This document shows positions 54,321 through 61,348 of a stretch of DNA of 64,000 bases, one piece after another. Origin of the DNA: Ferrimonas balearica DSM 9799 (lineage in GTDB: Bacteria > Pseudomonadota > Gammaproteobacteria > Enterobacterales > Shewanellaceae); NCBI RefSeq assembly GCF_000148645.1, contig NC_014541.1:1364001-1428000 (forward strand), read 5' to 3'. The position numbers and the translations under genes were made by a program. The notes below the pieces were generated by a model that was given only the letters and a program-made list of their open reading frames with translations, searched no databases and was not told the origin of the DNA. The first letter of the stretch is position 1. The number at the start of each line of letters is the position of its first letter.

Positions 54321-54725
54321 TCAGTGGGTAATAACCCGGGGCAGGGACTTGGCCTGGTCAATCCAGTCTTCCACTTTACCCAGTGTTGGCAGCTGGCGAA
54401 CCAGCGCGTTGTCGTCGTTGACTTCGGTCATTCTGGCCAGCAGGTTTTCGGCGTTACGCTGGGCCAGTTCAGGTACCGTATCCACGCCACTGGCCTCAAG
54501 CAGATCGGCATATTGGGTGCTTATCCCTTTGATGCGGGACAGGTCTGCCCGGTTTACCCATTTCAGGATCAACGTGTCACTGATCTCAGTGTCTTTGGCT
54601 ATCTGGCTTCGGCCACTTCGGCTGGCACCGGCTTCGAGCAGGGCTTCCTGAGTGGCGATGCCGGCGTCGGCCAGTTTGGCACCATAGGCTTCGCCGATGC
54701 CTTCCACATTGGTGATCGCGGTCAT
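54321..54725 (-). CDS. DUF4332-type helix-hairpin-helix protein
   Basis: 134 residues. VEGIGEAYGAKLADAGIAT and IKGISTQYADLLEASGVDT are two helix-hairpin-helix-like GIGxxxxxxLxxAGI/GV motifs, the pattern of DUF4332. Such motifs often bind DNA without sequence preference; the function of the family is not established. Ordinary composition, single gene. Confidence 0.8.
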   Translation of the reverse strand: MTAITNVEGIGEAYGAKLADAGIATQEALLEAGASRSGRSQIAKDTEISDTLILKWVNRADLSRIKGISTQYADLLEASGVDTVPELAQRNAENLLARMTEVNDDNALVRQLPTLGKVEDWIDQAKSLPRVITH

Positions 54726-54799
54726 AGCGGGACTCCGTTACGGCTGGAAATCTCATTCAATGTAGTTGCTTTGGGCGCGACTGGTGATGGGCCGAAGAC

Positions 54800-54824
54800 A
54801 AAAAAGGCACCCGAAGGTGCCTTT
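54800..54824 (-). terminator. Terminator after the M14 peptidase gene
   Basis: AAAGGCACC-CGAA-GGTGCCTTT stem; A run on the left gives the minus-strand T run. Confidence 0.9.
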
Positions 54825-54841
54825 GCAAGGTGGGCGGGAAT

Positions 54842-55759
54842 CTACTGCGCCAACAGATAATCCAGCGCGCCGCGAATGGCCGCAATCTGTGCCAGATTGC
54901 ACTGCTCCGGGCTCGCTTTCGGGCTGTCCGGGTACACCTCAGTGGTGGTGACGTAGCGGGCATCGGTCATGCCGCCACAAAGAAACAGCGACTTCTTCGG
55001 GTAGTTGATGACCCCCTCCTGCTCCACCGGAGCACCGATGATCAGGCCGTTTTCATCCGCCGGGGCGATGTGGGTGACCTGACGCACCGCGTCGATGATG
55101 GCTTTCTGAAACGCCGGGCTGGCGCGTTCGCTGTCATCCACGGTGTAGAAACCGTCCGGGATCCCCTCTTTGCTGACATCGAACGGTTTACCGTCGCGGG
55201 CGGCCAGAGCCGGGCGAAACTCGGTTTGGTCGCTGTCGGTGGTTTCGTGCAGATCGAGGTGCGCCGCAAATTCAACCCCGAGGCCAGCGACGTAGGCCAT
55301 GGCCGCTGCCGCTTCTTCAGAGGGGCTGTCGGGCATAAAGGAGCGGTTAGGATCCACGCACTGGGGGTTCCAGCGGTTGATCACTTCGTAGCCCCAGGGG
55401 CTGATGCAGGGCAGCACCACCAGATCAAACTGCCCGGCGTAGTGGGCTGCGGTGGTGTCCAGAAACGCCAGGGCGCCCTGAACGCCACTGGTTTCGTAAC
55501 CGTGGACGCCGCCAGTGACCAGCACTTTGGGGCGTTCCGGTTGCCAGTCACGGCTCTTAATGGCAAACAGGGGATAACGTTCACTGTCGTAGGAGAGGGC
55601 GCCATACTGTTCAATGTCAAAGCGTTCGCGCAAAGCATCAATCTTGCTGAGCACTTCATCGCGATAGCTGCGTTGCCGTTGGATGCTGGCCAGCCATTGG
55701 GCCTTTTCGTCCTCACCCCAGGGTTGTCCCGGGGTACCGATGGGATAGAAGGGGGTCAT
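54842..55759 (-). CDS. M14-family metallocarboxypeptidase / desuccinylase-like protein
   Basis: 305-residue zinc carboxypeptidase-fold protein. Zinc ligands are in TGGVHGYETSGVQG (HxxE) and AHLDLHETTD (third His); the likely catalytic Glu is in TTTEVYPDSP. PLFAIKSRDW and SPWGYEVINRWNP are also family-typical. It belongs to the M14 group that includes succinylglutamate desuccinylase and aspartoacylase, but no ast genes are near, so the substrate is open. Start ATG 55759; a GTG at 55771 is possible. No signal peptide, so cytosolic. Confidence 0.82.
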   Translation of the reverse strand: MTPFYPIGTPGQPWGEDEKAQWLASIQRQRSYRDEVLSKIDALRERFDIEQYGALSYDSERYPLFAIKSRDWQPERPKVLVTGGVHGYETSGVQGALAFLDTTAAHYAGQFDLVVLPCISPWGYEVINRWNPQCVDPNRSFMPDSPSEEAAAAMAYVAGLGVEFAAHLDLHETTDSDQTEFRPALAARDGKPFDVSKEGIPDGFYTVDDSERASPAFQKAIIDAVRQVTHIAPADENGLIIGAPVEQEGVINYPKKSLFLCGGMTDARYVTTTEVYPDSPKASPEQCNLAQIAAIRGALDYLLAQ

Positions 55760-56000
55760 TCCGTGATGCACTCCACAATGGGGAAAGCGCTGAGCTTACC
55801 CCTGCCACGCCCGGGCCGCAATTGAGGCGCCCCACGTCGGGCCAGAGTGGGGGAGTATTGTGGACATTTTTATCCATAGTGATTGGTGCTATCCGCCATT
55901 TTTACCACTTAATGTGGTTGTTACGATGCTCGCCGTTGTCGGGCCTGACGGTGGTATCACCGGATTGGCCCATTCCCCGATTCGATGTAGGAGCCACGCC

Positions 56001-56699
56001 GTGTCCAACGACAGCAAAGCGATTCAATCCCAGATCCTGGATGCTTTTCACTTCCGTCACGCCACCAAGGTGTTCAATCCTGACCGTAAGATCAGCGATG
56101 ATGAATTCAACACCATTCTGGAAGCCGCCCGCCTGTCGCCAAGCTCCTTTGGATTTGAACCATGGCAGATCCTGGTGGTGCAGTCTCCGGAGAAGCGTGA
56201 GCTGTTCCGTGACTTTGCCTGGGGCGCCAACGGGGCGTTCAATGGCACTGCCGGACAGCTCGGTACCGCCAGCCACTTTTTGATCTTTCTGGCGCACACC
56301 GATTCGACCATGAAGCATAACTCCGACTATCTACAGCGCTTTATGAAAGAGGTAAAGCAGTTGCCGGAAGAGGTGATCGGCTTTATCAATCAGGCATTCC
56401 AGAAGTTTCAGGAACACGACTTTCATATTGAGGGAACCCGCCAGATCACAGACTGGTCAGCTAAGCAGGCGTACATCGCCATGGGCAATGTGATGTCCGT
56501 TGCCGCCATGCTGGGCATCGATTCCTGTCCGATTGAAGGCTTTGAGGTCGATAAAACTGCCGAGGTATTGGAGCAGCATTTCGGTATTGACCCCAAACAG
56601 TACCAGCCTGCGGTGATGGTGGCGCTGGGTTATCGTGCTGACGAGCCGCAGTTCCCGAAAACCCGTCGCAGTATGGATCAAATCGTCTCCTACTTCTGA
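56001..56699 (+). CDS. NAD(P)H-dependent nitroreductase-family oxidoreductase
   Basis: FMN-dependent enzyme of 232 residues. The N-terminal HFRHATKVFNPDRKIS supplies the FMN-phosphate Arg/Lys residues; ILEAARLSPSSFGFEPWQILVV is the family signature, and the second flavin motif GIDSCPIEGFE follows WSAKQAYIAMGNVM. Resembles the NfsB/YfkO group that reduces nitroaromatics and quinones. The GTG at 56001 has AGGAG seven bases upstream; an earlier in-frame ATG at 55860 would add a non-homologous leader. Confidence 0.9.
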   Translation: MSNDSKAIQSQILDAFHFRHATKVFNPDRKISDDEFNTILEAARLSPSSFGFEPWQILVVQSPEKRELFRDFAWGANGAFNGTAGQLGTASHFLIFLAHTDSTMKHNSDYLQRFMKEVKQLPEEVIGFINQAFQKFQEHDFHIEGTRQITDWSAKQAYIAMGNVMSVAAMLGIDSCPIEGFEVDKTAEVLEQHFGIDPKQYQPAVMVALGYRADEPQFPKTRRSMDQIVSYF

Positions 56700-56717
56700 A
56701 CATCCCGATGAGTCAAT

Positions 56718-56742
56718 AAAACGCGCCCTATGGGCGCGTTTT
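56718..56742 (+). terminator. Terminator after the nitroreductase gene
   Basis: AAAACGCGCCC-TAT-GGGCGCGTTTT, an 11-base-pair stem with T run, 18 bases after the stop. Confidence 0.92.
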
Positions 56743-56824
56743 GCTGTTTTGGGCACCTTGGTACTTTTCTATTACGGCATCTTGTGGCCGGTCAAAGCAC
56801 GAACCCCATCAATTATTCATCAAA

Positions 56825-56905
56825 ATGATGGTCTCAATGATTAATAGGATGTACAGCACAATGAGCTACAAAATGCGTAAGGGCATGAATCGTAATATGC
56901 GATGA
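56825..56905 (+). other. Micro-ORF of 26 codons with Met every fourth residue
   Basis: Reading ATG at 56825 to TGA at 56903-56905, Met stands at positions 1, 5, 9, 13, 17, 21 and 25 (ATG exactly every 12 bases) plus position 2. The last 14 residues read MSYKMRKGMNRNMR, with five Arg/Lys. No good ribosome site precedes the first ATG; an AGGA lies 11 bases before the fourth. Whether it is translated is unknown. Confidence 0.3.
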
Positions 56906-57005
56906 CGATAATGGTTATTGTGGTTGAAATGATCGAGGCATTCACTGAATAAATGTTTTTAATCAATGCCTTAAAGTTTATGGGATGATGGATTTGATTT
57001 TTAAC

Positions 57006-57021
57006 TACCCCCTAAGGGGTA
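57006..57021. promoter_or_regulatory. NarP/NarL-like 7-2-7 site A
   Basis: TACCCCC-TA-AGGGGTA: two inverted heptamers two bases apart. The right heptamer fits the consensus fully and the left at six of seven positions. About 145 bases upstream of the nrfA start. Confidence 0.6.
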
Positions 57022-57035
57022 CTACTAAAGAGGTA
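57020..57035. promoter_or_regulatory. NarP/NarL-like 7-2-7 site B
   Basis: TACTACT-AA-AGAGGTA: again two inverted heptamers two bases apart, the right one perfect and the left with one mismatch. It shares two bases with site A, so the two could be bound side by side. Confidence 0.55.
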
Positions 57036-57165
57036 TTTGCTAGTACATCGATCACAAAATAATTTAATTCTTTTCTTACGGCATGTTGTTTTCAAAATTC
57101 CGGTGATTAAATCAATTTCGCAATGGGCCTGTTGCAACCAGATTACAAAAATGCAGAGGGACATG

Positions 57166-58872
57166 ATGATGCGAAACAAATTGCTTGTGGCAGTGGCCAT
57201 TTCGGCTGCGCTGGCTGGCTGTAATGACGACGACACCATTCAGGTAGAGTGCGGGGAAGGCTCAGTACTGAATCCGGAAACCAACATCTGTGAAGTCACC
57301 CCCGTTGAGCCGCCGCCGGCGGTTGAGTGTGGTGAAGGCACTGTATTGAATCCGGAAACCAATCAGTGTGAGATCCCGCCGACCACCGGGCCCACCGATT
57401 TCTATAACAGTGACAACTGGGCGGAATCCTTCCCAACCCAGCACGCCTCCTGGGCTGAAACCGAACAGAATACCCCGGAAGCTGGTCCGACCGACCTGCT
57501 GGAAGCCAACCCCAACCTGGTAGTAGCCTGGGCAGGTTACGGCTTTGCCAAGGACTACAACCGCGCCCGGGGCCACCACTTTGCCCTGACCGACGTGATC
57601 TCCACCCTGCGTACCGGCAGCCCGATGCTGGTGGACGGCGTTGTCGTGGGTGAAGCGATGCCCGCCAGTTGCTGGGGCTGTAAGACTCCAGACATCGCTC
57701 GCATGTACGACGAAGTGGGTGAAGCCAACTTCTCTAACAACAGCTGGTCCACCTGGGGCCATGAGATGGCCAACACCATCGGTTGTGCCGATTGTCACGA
57801 GCTGGGTGAAGACCAGATCCGCCTCTCCCGCCCCTACACCGACCGTGCCATGACCACCATTGGCCGCACCTTCGAAGCGCAGGATGCGGGTGAAAAAGCC
57901 AATCAGGTGTGTGCACAGTGCCACGTGGAGTACTACTTCGACGGCACCGACTCCAAGAAAGTGAAGTACCCCTGGGACCACTGGGTACCGGGTGTAAACA
58001 CCAACTATGCCTCTGTCGTCAGTTACGAGGGCACTGACGGTCTGTATGAAGGCTTTGCTGCCGAAGCGCAGCTGGCCTACTTTGACGCCAAAGGCTACAA
58101 GGATTGGACCAACGCCATCTCCGGTACGCCGAACCTGAAGACTCAGCACCCTGAGTACGAAAACCTGGTCGACCGCACCAGCCACACCATGTCCAGCCAC
58201 CTCGACTTCACCTGTGCCACTTGCCACATGCCGAAAGCGGAGAATGACAGTGGCATGGAGTACTCCCGCCACAACGTGCGCTTCGACGCCAACAACCTCC
58301 CGAGCAGCTGTCTGGGTTGCCACAGCGCAGAGTCCTTTGAGCCGATGCTGAAGGCGCGCAAGGATGAGATCAACGCGCTGCGCTTTGGTGAGAACGGCAC
58401 CGACGCCCGCCTGACTGAGCTGCACTTCACTGCGCAAGCCATCTGGTCCGCCAATGGGGTTGAAGGCTTGGCGGAAGGCAAGACCATCGGTGAAGCCAAA
58501 GCCAACTACGAAGGCGCCCTGAAAGCGGGTACCGAGCTGGCGGGTGAAATGAACAGCCTGCTGACTAAAATCCGTAATGCTCAGTGGTTCTGGGACAGTG
58601 CAACCGCCTCTCACGGTATCCACGCTCACAACAAGGCCGAAGCGGTTCGTCTGTTGACCAAGTCCAACGCCATCATCGATGCAGCCCTGGTTGAAGCCGC
58701 GACTCTGGTGGCTAAGTATGCGCCGGACTATGTCTTTGACATCACCACCGTAGACACCAAGGCGAAAGCCCAGCCTCTGGCCGGTCTGGACCTGGAGAAG
58801 ATGGAAGCCGATAAGGACAAATTCCTCTCCGAGCGGGTGGAAAAAGAGTGGCCGCATCCGCTCAAGCCATAA
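57166..58872 (+). CDS. nrfA: Five-heme ammonia-forming nitrite reductase NrfA, lipoprotein form
   Basis: Reduces nitrite to ammonium with six electrons. Of 568 residues, the C-terminal 490 align well with E. coli NrfA: the catalytic heme motif CWGCK at 169-173, then CADCH (207), CAQCH (249), CATCH (350) and CLGCH (382); the active-site Arg in NRARGHHF, Tyr in CHVEYYF and His in LKTQHPEY are all kept. Odd features are at the N-terminus: a lipobox ALAGC (Cys19) in place of a normal signal peptide, and two copies of an about 17-residue cysteine module (VECGEG...NPETN.CE) at 27-43 and 53-69. GAGGG lies five to eight bases before ATG 57166/57169. No nrfB-G or nrfH gene follows, so electron supply must come from elsewhere. 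Confidence 0.95.
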   Translation: MMRNKLLVAVAISAALAGCNDDDTIQVECGEGSVLNPETNICEVTPVEPPPAVECGEGTVLNPETNQCEIPPTTGPTDFYNSDNWAESFPTQHASWAETEQNTPEAGPTDLLEANPNLVVAWAGYGFAKDYNRARGHHFALTDVISTLRTGSPMLVDGVVVGEAMPASCWGCKTPDIARMYDEVGEANFSNNSWSTWGHEMANTIGCADCHELGEDQIRLSRPYTDRAMTTIGRTFEAQDAGEKANQVCAQCHVEYYFDGTDSKKVKYPWDHWVPGVNTNYASVVSYEGTDGLYEGFAAEAQLAYFDAKGYKDWTNAISGTPNLKTQHPEYENLVDRTSHTMSSHLDFTCATCHMPKAENDSGMEYSRHNVRFDANNLPSSCLGCHSAESFEPMLKARKDEINALRFGENGTDARLTELHFTAQAIWSANGVEGLAEGKTIGEAKANYEGALKAGTELAGEMNSLLTKIRNAQWFWDSATASHGIHAHNKAEAVRLLTKSNAIIDAALVEAATLVAKYAPDYVFDITTVDTKAKAQPLAGLDLEKMEADKDKFLSERVEKEWPHPLKP

Positions 58873-58895
58873 GGTAAACCGACGGCGATACGCCC

Positions 58896-58916
58896 AGCCG
58901 GGCAAAAAGCCCGGCT
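58896..58916 (+). terminator. Hairpin just after nrfA
   Basis: AGCCGGGC-AAAAA-GCCCGGCT stem, 24 bases past the stop, without a T tract. Possibly a pause or stability element ahead of the strong terminator at 59000. Confidence 0.45.
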
Positions 58917-58999
58917 GAACTCTCATCTCCCTGCGCGGCGCTATCGCCGGAAGTGACGGCCCATCACCGTGACTTCAGCATACTCCTATGGCCTGAGAG

Positions 59000-59026
59000 G
59001 GCGCCCTGCAAAGGGCGCCTTTTTTT
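59000..59026 (+). terminator. Strong terminator downstream of nrfA
   Basis: GGCGCCCT-GCAA-AGGGCGCC stem followed by seven T. The preceding gene is nrfA, 127 bases upstream. Confidence 0.9.
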
Positions 59027-60697
59027 GTGGTCCGCCTCAAACCACCTTCTATGCTGGTGGTGATCGTTCCATCAGCGCTATTGCCGCGAACCTCAGGACT
59101 CGAAGTTACTGAGGCATCAAAGTGAAGGAGATACAGACAAGGGTGTTGTTCCGCGCGGGTCCGACAAAAACCGTACACCTGACCCAACTGGCCCCATCGA
59201 GCTCTACTGGCAACAATGTTTAACGAGAATGGGAAAGTCGCATTGTGCGGGAGTTCTGAACCTGAATGTCCTCTCCTGAGAAGCGGCTCTTATCGGCAAG
59301 GCTGACCCTCTTTTTACAGGTTCGGCAGAGCGACGGTCAGGGCCCCACCTACGACCAAAGCGTTCACCTGAAAGCTGACGGCATTGAGTTTGAGCAATAG
59401 CCGAAAGCGTGTTGAGCGAAGCCTGGAGGTGCCGACGGCGCTTTTTCCCCAATCCCCCTGCATGTCTGGCGGCGGAGCGTCGATGCCGGACGCTGATGGT
59501 CTCGTGGTTATCCAGGCACGATTCCCCTTCATTGGTGGCGAATAACCGGTCATTAGCGGTGGGTGAGCCTGGCTTTGGGTATCCCCCCTGCGAACTGGCT
59601 GATCAGCATCACACAGGCCCATCATGAGTTACCTTTATTCATGGGACCAGAGCGATAGCTATGATGATGCACCACCATCAGCATCGGTTGGCCTCTGGCT
59701 CAGCCCTCAAACCAACCCATGGCATCCAGATGACCCACCCATGGAAGCGGACGGTAAGACCTGTATCGTCCTGGCGCGAACCCAATCGGTCACGCTACTG
59801 GCCGGCGTGACAAAAACGATTATCGGGTCATCGGGATGGTGCCTCCCCTACACCCCTGCGCCTCGTTTCGAAGCCGCCTAGAGCACCGCCCTGTCTGTTG
59901 AGTTACCAAGCCATATCGCTTGCTCCGTTTACTTTGGCCGTCAGTGAAGCCGACCAGAGGGATAACCCCTTATCACAGGTGGAGAGCTTGCCAGCCTGCC
60001 TGAGTGGGAGCGATTTTTTCCTTTTGCTCAATGCCCTGTGCCGACCTCCCAACCTACCATGCGCAAGATCTGCCGTAGCGCTGCCGATGTTGGCTTGCTC
60101 ACTCGCTTAGGCGGTCGAAAATGAGGTGTGGCCCGGATTGGGTTTCGAACGTTTTGTGTCTGGCACGAAAAGGAATAATGGAAAGAAAACCAGGCTTACA
60201 GGAATGGATAAAGATGTAATAAAACGTTCAGAAATCGATATTGAAAACATAAAAATTCACTCTGAGTTGATTTATACCGAGGAACTGTTTAATTCAATTT
60301 GCCTGGGATCTGGTTATTTTGGCGTTAGACTCTAAACACTAAATAGAGTATTGGTTCTAACTTTTGCGGCGTCATGAGTGTATTTCTGCATCGGTTTGGT
60401 CGCTATAAGGCCGGCATTGAAGGGCATGGAGTGTTGACTCTTTTGTAATGCAATGAGTGATGCAAGGATAATGGTATTTAATTATTTTTAATCTTATTTA
60501 ATTCATTGATTTGTGACGGCGGTGATACATTCGCCATGTAAATTACTCGCTTGAATATTGTTGGAATTTTCGAATTCTGATAGGCGTAGCGCCTCAAGTT
60601 TAGCGTTTGTGGCTAGCGTAATATATCGAGACGTTTAATTTGCAGAGCTATCTTTGTTGTGAGTCAAATAATTTGTCGTCAAATGGGAAATAGTTAA

Positions 60698-61210
60698 ATG
60701 AAAGTTTTCAAATTTAATAAGTTAGCTGCACTGTCCGCAGTTGTGCTGATGGTTGGTTCTTTTGGTGCTCAGGCAGCAACCAAAGTCATTCAGGTTAGTG
60801 CTTCTGTTGATACCAGCCTGAGTGTTGATGACATCTCTGGTACCTGGGATGCGCCAATCATCATGGAGGCAAACTCAACCAATAACGGTCTTGAGACTGT
60901 AGCTATGACTCTGAACTTCACTGCCAATAGCTATAAAGACGTCAATGTCACACTGCAGAGCTCACCGGCTCTGGTCGATGCTCAACAGAATCTGAGCATT
61001 CCTCTGGTATTTAAACTGGGCGGTGAAACTCTGACTCAGAATGAAGCGATCACCGCTGCGAAGACTGACCTGTTTGAATATGACTCCGATAATTCATCCA
61101 TGACTGGTCCTAAGAATATCCCGCTCACCATTGAAAGCGCTAACAGCGATGCTCTGCAAAGCGGAAACTACACTGGTAGCTTTGTGCTGAACTTTGAGTT
61201 GCAGCCTTAA
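60698..61210 (+). CDS. CS1/CFA-I-type fimbrial major subunit
   Basis: 170-residue pilin with a signal peptide 1-26 ending AQA. The mature N-terminus, KVIQVSASVDTSLSV, is the donor-strand pattern of the alternate (alpha) chaperone-usher pilins; the middle has LQSSPALVDAQQNLSIPLVF, and the C-terminus SGNYTGSFVLNFEL matches the GNYxGxVxL ending of CooA/CfaB. It would polymerise into the pilus shaft with a dedicated chaperone. GGGAA stands upstream of ATG 60698. It is AT-rich, unlike the genes to its left. No chaperone gene lies upstream. Confidence 0.9.
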   Translation: MKVFKFNKLAALSAVVLMVGSFGAQAATKVIQVSASVDTSLSVDDISGTWDAPIIMEANSTNNGLETVAMTLNFTANSYKDVNVTLQSSPALVDAQQNLSIPLVFKLGGETLTQNEAITAAKTDLFEYDSDNSSMTGPKNIPLTIESANSDALQSGNYTGSFVLNFELQP

Positions 61211-61279
61211 CTTAATATCACACACTCATTCTATTCGATTTGGCTGAAAACTGGCCGAATTAAGTATGGTTTAGTAAGA

Positions 61280-61322
61280 GAGGCCTAATATTGGTTACCA
61301 ACGGTATTAGGCCTCTTTTTTT
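61280..61322 (+). terminator. Terminator between pilin and usher genes
   Basis: Perfect 11-base-pair stem GAGGCCTAATA / TATTAGGCCTC, then seven T. The 14-base loop itself holds a small TTGG/CCAA pair. It ends 26 bases before the usher start, so read-through must be partial. Confidence 0.93.
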
Positions 61323-61348
61323 CAAATTATATCAGGGAAGTCTAACAA

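Larger units (their letters stand above)
56743..57165. other. Long AT-rich leader region upstream of nrfA
   Basis: About 420 bases of AT-rich sequence without an ordinary gene. It contains a 26-codon Met-periodic micro-ORF (56825-56905), two overlapping NarP/NarL-type sites (57006-57035), and weak FNR-like sequences: TTGAT at 56994 and ATCAA at 56962, neither a complete palindrome. This is likely the anaerobic control region of nrfA. Confidence 0.6.
58873..60697. other. 1.8 kb without a convincing gene
   Basis: Short open readings exist on both strands but none has a credible ribosome site with a recognisable domain. The left part (to about 60120) has GC like the rest of the chromosome; from about 60170 it is AT-rich, like the pilus genes. 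A 43-codon reading at 60204-60335 is the best small-gene candidate but I cannot support it. I recognise no transposase, tRNA or attachment repeat. Confidence 0.55.

Noticed and set aside
57262-58926. Minus-strand open reading of 554 codons opposite nrfA
   Set aside because: Antisense shadow. The plus strand encodes five heme motifs and all NrfA active-site residues.
60126-60335. Small plus-strand open reading (69 codons, or 43 from 60204)
   Set aside because: No usable ribosome-site spacing and no recognisable domain. Left as an unsupported candidate.
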